Made by a program: the position numbers and the translations under genes. Positions 6,112 to 12,712 of a stretch of 12,712 nt of DNA are shown here, one piece after another. Location of the stretch: NCBI GenBank assembly GCA_022564535.1, contig JADFLD010000016.1, forward strand, positions 1 through 12,712, read 5' to 3'. The DNA comes from Gemmatimonadota bacterium (GTDB taxonomy: Bacteria > Gemmatimonadota > Gemmatimonadetes > Longimicrobiales > UBA6960). The number at the start of each line of letters is the position of its first letter. Position 1 is the stretch's first letter. The notes under the pieces were generated by a model. That model ran no database searches. It saw only the letters and a list, made by a program, of their open reading frames with translations, and was not told the DNA's origin.

Positions 6112-7865
6112 GACCCCACCGAGGTCAATCGAAAATCCGCCAGCTTGCCTTGCGGGCGCGCGCGCCCTCTCCATTCGTTTCGCTCCAAACGGAAGAGCAC
6201 ATCGTACGGGGCGTCGCCGAGCCCCTCGGGAGGGAAGCGGTCCGCGAAACCGAAGCCGATCGCGTCGAGTCGCGCTCGGTCCTGACGCAGCGTCACCTTC
6301 AGATGGTTGGCGCCGACCACCCGCGGGGCGTCGAGCCGGACCCCTCGTGCCAAGAAGAGAGGGCCCGGGTTTCCGATGCCGTGGGGCCCCAGGTAGCCGA
6401 GCCAGTGCACGAGCTGGAGGTCGATGTCGGCCAACTCGACCAAGACGTCCGGGCGCAGGACGGGGCTGAGGTCGTTCGGCTCGAGCCGCGCCCGGGCCGC
6501 ACGGTTGAACGCCTCGCGAAAGTCGTCGATCGCGTCCGGTCGAATATCCATGCCGGCTGCCTGACGATGCCCGCCGAAGCGCCCGAGGTGCACGGAGCAT
6601 TCAGCGAGGGCCTCGTAGAGGTGGAAGCCCGGAATCGACCGTGCACTTCCTCGCCCATCCCCGTCTCGGAGCGCAATCATGACAACGGGCCTGTGTATTC
6701 GCTCGACGACCCGGGACGCGACGATCCCGATGACGCCCGGGTGCCATCCTTCTCCCGCCAATACGACACCGTAGTCCCGTTCCGGGTCGTACTGGCTCGA
6801 GAGCATGCGCAGCGCCTCGTCGAGTGTCCGCTCATCCTCGTCACGACGCCGCTTGTTGATACCGTCGAGTTGGAGCGCGAGCGATCTGGCTTCTTCCGGG
6901 CTCTCGGTGAGGAGAAGCTGGAGCGCGTCGTCCGAATCCCCGATCCGGCCCGCAGCGTTGATCCGCGGTGCGATGACGAAGCCCACCTGGCCGGCGGTCA
7001 TACCGGACGGGTCGACGTTGACGACGTCGAGAAGTGCCCGGATTCCCGCAACGCGCGTGTCTGCGAACCGGCGCAGCCCATAGCTCACGAGCACGCGATT
7101 CTCGCCGTTCAGGGGGACGAGGTCCGCCACGGTCGCCAGGGCCACGAGGTCGAGATAGAGCAACAGCTCCCCCGGGTCAGCCCCCAACTCCCTTCCCACG
7201 AGTTCAGCCACCTTATATGCCACGCCGGTGCCGCAGAGCCCCTTCTCCGGATACTCACAGCCCGGGCGCTGAGGGTTCACCACGGCAATCGCCTCAGGCA
7301 GGGATTCCGATACCGTGTGGTGGTCGGTGACGATGACATCGATCCCGGCGGCCGCGGCGGCGGCCACGGTCTCGTGCGCCGCGGTACCGCAGTCCACGGT
7401 AACGATGAGCGTGGCCCCAGCCTCGAGTGCCGCCGTGAGACCGGCAGCCGAGAAGTCGTACCCATCGCGCAGGCGGTGGGGCACGAAAGGGACGACCTCA
7501 CCTCCGAGCAACCGAAACCACCTCGTGAGCAAAGCCGTGGCGCAGATCCCGTCCACATCATAGTCACCGTGCACGACGATGGTCTCGTTCTCTCGGATGG
7601 CCCTCGCGATCCGTTCGGCCGCGCGGCATCCGTCGGTCAGCAGCGACGGATCGTGCAGACCGTCGAGCCGGGGGCGCAAGAAGCGCTTGGCGTCAGCGGG
7701 TTCGGCGCAACCGCGCGCCACGAGGACGGCGCAAACGACCGCCGGAAGATCCAGTTCCCGTTGAAGTTCAGCGACCGCGCCCGGGTCCGATGGGGGGAGC
7801 GCGCTCCAGCATGGCGCCGGGGGCCGAAGGCGGGTCTCGGCCCGGCCCGGCCCGGGGGAGGTCAC
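6108..7865 (-). CDS. recJ: Single-stranded-DNA-specific 5'-3' exonuclease RecJ
   Basis: RecJ degrades single-stranded DNA 5' to 3' in recombination and in mismatch and base excision repair. The 585 residues match the E. coli length. DHH-domain motifs are complete: HGDYDVDG (99-106), TVDCGT (156-161), TDHH (180-183) and APRINAAGRIGD (299-310). The DHHA1 part has GWHPGVIGIVASRVVE (373-388), GSARSIPGFHLYEAL (406-420) and GGHRQAAGM (431-439). A C-terminal OB-fold (about 465-576) includes GPHGIGNPGPLF. The start is GTG 7865, overlapping the upstream stop as GTGA and preceded by a purine-rich AGAGGAGG. The first 25 residues are a Pro/Arg-rich extension of doubtful function, and a later start is possible only with a loss of the usual N-terminal helices. 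Confidence 0.97.
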   Translation of the reverse strand: MTSPGPGRAETRLRPPAPCWSALPPSDPGAVAELQRELDLPAVVCAVLVARGCAEPADAKRFLRPRLDGLHDPSLLTDGCRAAERIARAIRENETIVVHGDYDVDGICATALLTRWFRLLGGEVVPFVPHRLRDGYDFSAAGLTAALEAGATLIVTVDCGTAAHETVAAAAAAGIDVIVTDHHTVSESLPEAIAVVNPQRPGCEYPEKGLCGTGVAYKVAELVGRELGADPGELLLYLDLVALATVADLVPLNGENRVLVSYGLRRFADTRVAGIRALLDVVNVDPSGMTAGQVGFVIAPRINAAGRIGDSDDALQLLLTESPEEARSLALQLDGINKRRRDEDERTLDEALRMLSSQYDPERDYGVVLAGEGWHPGVIGIVASRVVERIHRPVVMIALRDGDGRGSARSIPGFHLYEALAECSVHLGRFGGHRQAAGMDIRPDAIDDFREAFNRAARARLEPNDLSPVLRPDVLVELADIDLQLVHWLGYLGPHGIGNPGPLFLARGVRLDAPRVVGANHLKVTLRQDRARLDAIGFGFADRFPPEGLGDAPYDVLFRLERNEWRGRARPQGKLADFRLTSVGS

Positions 7866-8716
7866 GCCTCCTCTTTGGCCTCGACGACTTCGGTGGGGTC
7901 GTCGGCCTCAGGGGCTTCCTCGTCGCCGTCCAAGTCCGAGGATGAGTCTTTTGAAGCGCCCTCTGAATCTTCCTCTGCCCCCTCGTCGGCGGCTTCTTCG
8001 ACAGGCTCGGGCGCCGCGAGGATCACGCCGCACGCCTCACAACGAATGAGCTTCTCCCCATGCCGTATCTCGTTCTGGTGCTGGAGCGGAACGACGCCAA
8101 AGCAGTTTCCGCACGCGCCGTCCTCCGTCAGCTCAGAGACGGCTGCGCGCTGACCCTCTCTCCCCCGAATGGCGTCGTAGATTCTCATCTCGGCCGGATC
8201 GATGGCGCCCACGCAAATCTCGCGTTCGCCTTCCAGGATCTCGAGATCCTTCTTGGCCCGCTCCCTCTCCGCGAGGAGCTCGTCTCGCCTCGGCTCGACG
8301 AGTTGGCTGGCTTCGGCAGACGCGCTCTCGAGCTCCGCGACGCGCTCGCCGACCCTCCCTACCTGATCGAGGAGCGTGAAAGCCTCCTGCTCGTCATTCT
8401 GCAGGCCGCGCTTCACCATCTCGAGCTCGGCACTCACTGCAGCCTCCTCACGAAGATTGCGCACGGACGCAGACCGCTCGTCGAGTCGCTTGAGGCGCTC
8501 GCGCTTCTCCTCGGTCGACGACTCCAGTCGGCGCTCCTCGAGCTGCATCTCCTGAAGACGCTTGCGGCTCTTTTCTAGATCGCCTTCGAGAATCAGCGCC
8601 GGCGCTTCCACCTCCTCGAACATGGGATCGAAGTCCCTTATCCGCTGACGCGCGTCTAGAATCCTGACGTCCAGCTTCTGAAGGTCCTTGAGGGCGGTCC
8701 GGCGCTGCTGCGTCAT
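7862..8716 (-). CDS. Coiled-coil C4-type zinc-ribbon protein with acidic tail
   Basis: The exact function is unknown. The 284 residues form a long antiparallel coiled coil (about 5-165, very rich in E, R, L and Q), then a zinc ribbon with CGNC (C202, C205) and CEAC (C226, C229), spaced by 20 residues. This layout matches the zf-RING_7 / CT398-HP0958-like family of coil-plus-zinc-ribbon proteins. Members of that family bind RpoN or secretion-system parts in other bacteria, and are often annotated 'zinc ribbon domain-containing'. Residues 239-284 form a low-complexity tail with 21 Asp/Glu and only two Lys in 46 positions, probably disordered. The start is ATG 8716, overlapping the dnaG stop as ATGA; the stop overlaps recJ. 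Placement between primase and RecJ suggests a nucleic-acid or replication link, which is inference only. Confidence 0.85.
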   Translation of the reverse strand: MTQQRRTALKDLQKLDVRILDARQRIRDFDPMFEEVEAPALILEGDLEKSRKRLQEMQLEERRLESSTEEKRERLKRLDERSASVRNLREEAAVSAELEMVKRGLQNDEQEAFTLLDQVGRVGERVAELESASAEASQLVEPRRDELLAERERAKKDLEILEGEREICVGAIDPAEMRIYDAIRGREGQRAAVSELTEDGACGNCFGVVPLQHQNEIRHGEKLIRCEACGVILAAPEPVEEAADEGAEEDSEGASKDSSSDLDGDEEAPEADDPTEVVEAKEEA

Positions 8717-10524
8717 CGTCTTGACTCGTCAGAGATGTAGTTAGCCTGGGTCCGGCGCGCGGCCGGAGCCCAGTAATTCGGATCCAGTTCTCGGAGCTCC
8801 GAGGCCAATTCAGCCTTCACCGTCGTGAGTTCGAGCTTCTCATCATCGCTCGTCGCCGCCTCGATCTGCCGCTGCAGATCCTGCACACGACGATCGAGCG
8901 CCAACACACGCATTCGGTTCACCGAATTCGTGAAGACGTCGATCCCGTGCGCGAGCTCCTCCGGATCGCTGAGGATCTCATCGAACCTCTGCGCGGCCAC
9001 AGGATCCATGGCCGCGGGTGGAGCGCGCATCTCGGGGTCGTCGAGAAGTGCCCGAAAGATGGCGCGGTAGAGCGGATCGTAAAAGTCCTCGTCGGCGATC
9101 AACTCCGCGGCACGCTCGACCCACTCCACACCCCGGACCATCACTTTCAGCAGTTGGAGCTCGGCCCCATGCTTCCGAATGCGCGGATTGAGCGTGGGCG
9201 GCTGGCGGGGCATGGGGTCGGGCCGACGCGGTACCGACGCTGGCCTCGTCTTCTGCATTTCGGTCTCGAGCGTATCCCTACGAACTCCGGTCCGATCCGC
9301 GACCTTCGCCACGTAGATGTCGCGCAGGGCGGGATCCTTGGCAGCCCTCAGGGTCGGAAGCAGGCGATCGACCGCCGAGCGCGTTCGCTCGATCGAGGCG
9401 AAGTAGTCGTGCTCGTCGAGGATCTGCAGCTTGCGATCCAGCACGTCCACCGCGTCGTCCATCAGAGCCGTGAGCGCCGCGGAGCCCCCGGACCGGACCA
9501 GGGTATCCGGATCCTCCCCGGGCGGCAGCGTGACCACGGCCGGATGCATGCCAGCCTCCAGCAAGACGTCACCCGCCTTGAAGGTGGCCTTGAGGCCGGC
9601 GGCGTCGGAGTCGAAGAGCAGCAGGACCCGCGTGCAATACCGCGACAGCAGCTTGGCCTGCTCGGGGGTGAGCGCCGTGCCGAGCGGTGCGACCACGTGT
9701 TCGAAGCCTGCCGCCACCAGCGAGACGACGTCCATGTACCCTTCGACCACGATCGCGGCCTCCTCACGTCGGATCTTGTTCTTCGCCCACGACAGGCCGT
9801 AGAGATTGTGCCCCTTGTGATAGATGGGCGTTTCCGGCGAGTTGATGTACTTGGGGCCTTCGCCTTCGAGGATGCGCCCCCCGAACGCGATCACCTTCCC
9901 CGACAGCCCTTCGATCGGAAACATGACGCGCCCGCGGAACCCGTCGTAGGGCTCCTTACTCCGCTCGCTCTCCTTCAAGAGACCTAGCGCGAGCATCATC
10001 CCATCCTCGAAACCGTGCTTGCCGGCCGCATCCCTGAGGGCCCGCCACTCATCCGGCGCGAAGCCTAGCCCGAATCTCTCCGCGACCTCGGCGCCGATGC
10101 CGCGCCCCTCCAGGTAAGCCCGCGCCCCGGCACCCCCGGCTTCGTCGAGCAACCGACCACGGAACCAATCGCGGGCGAACGCGCTGATCTCGTAGAAAGG
10201 TCGGTTCGGATCCTCTTCCTCGTTCGAGCGCGTCGTCTCCCGCACCTCCACGCCCGATCGCCCGGCCACATACTTGACCGCCTCGACGAAATCCATCCCC
10301 TGCCGCTCCATGACGAAGTCGAAGACGCTACCAGACTTCCCGCACCCGAAGCACTTGTAGAAGCCTTTGTCGGGGACGACGTAGAAGCTTGGCGTGCGCT
10401 CCTCGTGAAACGGGCAATTCGCCTTGTACTCGCGGCCGGCTTTCTTCAGCGGGACGATCTCGCCGATGATGTCGACGATATCGGCACGAGCGCGGACTTC
10501 GTCGATCACGTCGTCGGGAATCAC
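8713..10524 (-). CDS. dnaG: DNA primase
   Basis: DnaG makes RNA primers at the replication fork. The 603-residue length is typical. An N-terminal CHC2 zinc-binding domain has C37, H40, C58 and C61 (CPFH and CFGC). The TOPRIM core carries EGYMDV (261-266, catalytic E261), FDSDAAG (304-310) and GEDPD (336-340) for metal binding. The C-terminal region, about 450-603, is the DnaB-helicase interaction domain and is more variable. The start is GTG 10524, with GGAGG at the ideal six-base spacing; it overlaps the mutS2 stop as GTGA. It is not in the classical rpsU-dnaG-rpoD arrangement: neither rpsU nor rpoD is adjacent, and mutS2 precedes it instead. Confidence 0.98.
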   Translation of the reverse strand: MIPDDVIDEVRARADIVDIIGEIVPLKKAGREYKANCPFHEERTPSFYVVPDKGFYKCFGCGKSGSVFDFVMERQGMDFVEAVKYVAGRSGVEVRETTRSNEEEDPNRPFYEISAFARDWFRGRLLDEAGGAGARAYLEGRGIGAEVAERFGLGFAPDEWRALRDAAGKHGFEDGMMLALGLLKESERSKEPYDGFRGRVMFPIEGLSGKVIAFGGRILEGEGPKYINSPETPIYHKGHNLYGLSWAKNKIRREEAAIVVEGYMDVVSLVAAGFEHVVAPLGTALTPEQAKLLSRYCTRVLLLFDSDAAGLKATFKAGDVLLEAGMHPAVVTLPPGEDPDTLVRSGGSAALTALMDDAVDVLDRKLQILDEHDYFASIERTRSAVDRLLPTLRAAKDPALRDIYVAKVADRTGVRRDTLETEMQKTRPASVPRRPDPMPRQPPTLNPRIRKHGAELQLLKVMVRGVEWVERAAELIADEDFYDPLYRAIFRALLDDPEMRAPPAAMDPVAAQRFDEILSDPEELAHGIDVFTNSVNRMRVLALDRRVQDLQRQIEAATSDDEKLELTTVKAELASELRELDPNYWAPAARRTQANYISDESRR

Positions 10525-12712
10525 GTTCGCCCTCCGAAGCTCGCAATCGTGACCCCCGCGCCACCCTCTGTAGGCCCACCCATTCGAAACTCCCGAATCC
10601 TCGCGTCGGCCTCGAGAAGCTCACCGACACGTTTCCTGAGTACGCCCGTGCCTTTGCCATGAATGATCCGCAGGTGGTCGAGGTCCTCGATAACCGCTTC
10701 GTCGAGCGCCCGCGCCAATTCGAGAACCACCTCATCGACTCGCATGCCGCGCAGATCGACTTCGAGCCGCACCTGCCCCCTCGGGGGACCGGTCCATCCT
10801 CCCCGCCTCTGGGTCGAGGCGGGCGCGTCGTCGACCCTTTCGAGGTCTGCGACGGACACCTCGAAGCGTATCGCTCCGACCTCGACAAGCGCACGATCTG
10901 AGCGGAGCTCCACGACCCTCCCTCGAGCACCCGTCGCCTGGATTCGTACCTCGTGCCCCTCTCTCACGTCCGTCTCCGTCCGACGGCTGCGTCGCGGGCC
11001 CGCATCTTGGCGATGCCTCCTGGCCGCCTTCTCGACCCGACGCCGAGCTTCCGTCGCTGCCTCGTCGAGCGCACGCCCCTCTTCGACCCCTAGGCGGAGC
11101 TCCCGGATGGCGTCGTCGACCTCGGCGCGTGCGCTCAGTAGGAGCTTGCGCGCTTCCGCGTGGGCACGGTCCTCGGAGGCGCGTTCCGCTTTCTGGAGCG
11201 TCTCCTCCCGACTCTCTACATCGCTTCGGAGCTTGTCCGTACTGGCCCTCGCCTGGTCGAGTGCGTGGACACGGTCGGCGGCCTCCTGTTCATGGCGCTC
11301 CAAACGCGCCAACAGGTCCTCCATGCTGGCGGCGCCCGCGTCTCGGTATGCCTCCGCGCGGTCGAGCACCTGCGCGGGGAAGCCCAGACGGCGCGCGATC
11401 GCGAGCCCGTAACTGCGTCCCGGACGCCCCTGTACGAGGCGATAGGTGGGCTCCATACGCTCAGAATCGAACTGGAGGGACGCGTTGACGATTCCGCTCC
11501 CGGCGGTATCCAAGTGCTTGAGCTCCCCCAGGTGCGACGACACGATCGTGGTGGCCCCCCGAGCGACGAGCTCCTCTAGAACGGCTCGTGAGAGAGCAGC
11601 ACCCTCCGCGGGATCCGTGCCCGTCCCCATTTCGTCGATCAACACCAGGGAACGGGCATCGGCCTTCGAGACGAGGTCGGAAAGGTTCCCCAAATGCGCC
11701 GAAAATGTGGAAAGGCTCCTCGCGATCGACTGCTCGTCTCCGATAGCGGCGAAGAATGAGGCGAAGACGGGAAGGCGCGTCCCCAACCCAACCGGCGGCA
11801 CGACTCCGCTCTGCGCGAGAGCGCAGATGAGCCCGGTCGCCTTGAGGAATACGCTCTTGCCCCCCGTGTTGGGGCCGGATACGACCAGGCACCGCTCACC
11901 TTCGCCGAGCGTGAGGTCGAAGGGGACGACGGGGCCCTCGTCGGCCTCGATCAGCAGCGGGTGCCGGCCGTCGCGAATCTCGAGCCGGCGATCTCCATGC
12001 GCAGCGACTTCCGGGGCGTGCGCTGCCCAGGCCAACGCGGTTCGTGCCCGCCCGTACAGGCTGTCGAAGTCGGCCAACGCATCGAAGGCCCCCGAAAGAG
12101 GCATGTGTTCCGGTGCGAGTCGCTCAGTCATCTCGCCCAACACACGTCGGACCTCACGAGCCTCCTCCCGCTCGAGGTCCCGAAGTTGGTTCATCGCCTC
12201 GATGGCCATAGGTGGCTCGATGAACAACGTGGCCCCGGTCTGGGATTCGTCGTGGACGATACCCCCAACCTCACGCCTGCCGTCCCTCCGGACCGGGATG
12301 ACGTAGCGGCCCTCCCGAATCGTGATCGAGCCGTCCGGGACGACGAAGCGTTCCGTCAGCGTCCCGAGGTATGCCTCCAGTTTTCGCACGATCTTCGCAT
12401 GCGCACCTCGCAGGCGGTCACGGATGCGCTTCAGCTCCGGAGAAGCGCTGCTGAGCACCTGGCCCTCCTCGTCCACGCAGCGTTCGATTGCGCTCTCGAG
12501 CGGCCGCCGGTCCAAGAGCCGCTCACGGATCGTCTCCAGTTCGTTGGAGTCGTCCTCGCGGGCCACGAGCTCGGCGAGCAGGAGTCGGGACGACCTGAGT
12601 ACGACGCCAATCCGGCACAGCCCCGCCGGGTCCAGCACCGCACCCTCGACCCCCAGTTGCGAGAGGTCCTCGCTCAAATGCGGCAGCGGACCCGGGGACC
12701 AGTTCGGAGTGT
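10521..12712 (-). CDS. mutS2: Endonuclease MutS2 / ribosome-rescue ATPase with Smr domain (5' end cut by window edge)
   Basis: MutS2 is a MutS-family ATPase without the mismatch-recognition domains. It is linked to suppression of recombination and, in Bacillus subtilis, to rescue of collided ribosomes through its Smr domain. The frame is open to the right edge; 729 residues are visible, and family members have about 780-800, so roughly 50-70 are missing. A TTG at 12677 is internal, since the visible upstream residues read as normal MutS2 sequence. Counted from the first whole codon (12710): Walker A GPNTGGKS at 279-286, Walker B LVLIDEMGTGTDPAEG at about 355-370, SSHLGELK at 391-398, a coiled-coil region at about 460-570, a KOW-like segment near 585-625, and the Smr domain with VDLRG (651-655) and HGKGTG (684-689). 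The stop overlaps dnaG as GTGA. It is the first gene seen of the overlapping block; its promoter is outside the window. Confidence 0.96.
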   Translation of the reverse strand, partial: TPNWSPGPLPHLSEDLSQLGVEGAVLDPAGLCRIGVVLRSSRLLLAELVAREDDSNELETIRERLLDRRPLESAIERCVDEEGQVLSSASPELKRIRDRLRGAHAKIVRKLEAYLGTLTERFVVPDGSITIREGRYVIPVRRDGRREVGGIVHDESQTGATLFIEPPMAIEAMNQLRDLEREEAREVRRVLGEMTERLAPEHMPLSGAFDALADFDSLYGRARTALAWAAHAPEVAAHGDRRLEIRDGRHPLLIEADEGPVVPFDLTLGEGERCLVVSGPNTGGKSVFLKATGLICALAQSGVVPPVGLGTRLPVFASFFAAIGDEQSIARSLSTFSAHLGNLSDLVSKADARSLVLIDEMGTGTDPAEGAALSRAVLEELVARGATTIVSSHLGELKHLDTAGSGIVNASLQFDSERMEPTYRLVQGRPGRSYGLAIARRLGFPAQVLDRAEAYRDAGAASMEDLLARLERHEQEAADRVHALDQARASTDKLRSDVESREETLQKAERASEDRAHAEARKLLLSARAEVDDAIRELRLGVEEGRALDEAATEARRRVEKAARRHRQDAGPRRSRRTETDVREGHEVRIQATGARGRVVELRSDRALVEVGAIRFEVSVADLERVDDAPASTQRRGGWTGPPRGQVRLEVDLRGMRVDEVVLELARALDEAVIEDLDHLRIIHGKGTGVLRKRVGELLEADARIREFRMGGPTEGGAGVTIASFGGRT
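10531..10535 (-). promoter_or_regulatory. Strong Shine-Dalgarno for dnaG
   Basis: GGAGG on the minus strand lies six bases before the GTG at 10524, inside the end of mutS2. It is the best ribosome binding site seen in the window. It fixes the non-ATG start of dnaG despite the 4-base overlap. Confidence 0.75.

Noticed and set aside
7340..7380. GCC/GCG-rich run in recJ as a possible repeat or slippage site
   Set aside because: It encodes a short alanine run (helix) between two conserved RecJ motifs; ordinary GC-rich coding sequence.
6150..8153. Plus-strand open frame of 667 codons opposite recJ and the zinc-ribbon gene
   Set aside because: It runs antisense to two well-identified genes and reads as low-complexity R/H/V/E-rich sequence with no domain. 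Long antisense frames are common opposite GC-rich genes.
12675..12677. TTG as the true start of mutS2
   Set aside because: The frame stays open to the edge and the upstream residues fit the normal MutS2 core, so the gene begins outside the window.

Overview
The window holds a dense, GC-rich (by eye) bacterial chromosome segment. All twelve genes I can support lie on the minus strand, so transcription runs from the right edge to the left. The content is mostly core genome. No tRNA, rRNA, CRISPR array, insertion sequence or integrase was seen. The gene set (free-standing Rex, SpoIIE/RsbW/STAS partner switch, MutS2, DnaG away from rpsU/rpoD, many GTG starts) would fit a high-GC phylum such as Gemmatimonadota. 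That is an impression from content and gene style and is not proven by anything here.

Right block (12712 to 4068): mutS2 (5' end cut by the window edge), dnaG, a coiled-coil/C4 zinc-ribbon protein, recJ, rsmD, coaD and pta. Every junction is a 4-base stop/start overlap (GTGA or ATGA), so this looks like one translationally coupled operon of seven genes. Its themes are replication, repair and ribosome rescue (MutS2, primase, RecJ), 16S rRNA methylation (RsmD) and CoA/acetyl-CoA metabolism (CoaD, Pta).

Middle block (4067 to 1553): a 135-base gap carries a weak hairpin after pta, a candidate promoter and a 15-base palindrome. It is followed by a three-gene partner-switching module: a STAS anti-anti-sigma protein, an RsbW-type kinase and a GAF-SpoIIE phosphatase. 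The last two are joined to their upstream neighbours by TTGA overlaps. The kinase should phosphorylate the STAS protein, and the phosphatase should reverse this in response to a signal sensed by its N-terminal half. No sigma factor or other output gene is in the window.

Left block (1511 to 1): rsmA (ksgA), then rex, the NADH/NAD+-sensing repressor, which lacks only its last few residues at the left edge. The 79-base gap upstream of rex contains a perfect-armed Rex operator (TTGTGAA-N4-TTCACAA) directly below a plausible promoter, which predicts autoregulation. This is the clearest regulatory signal in the window. I did not find an obviously novel system; the points most worth a second look are the rex operator, the orphan partner switch with its palindromic leader, and the acidic-tailed zinc-ribbon protein within the primase operon.
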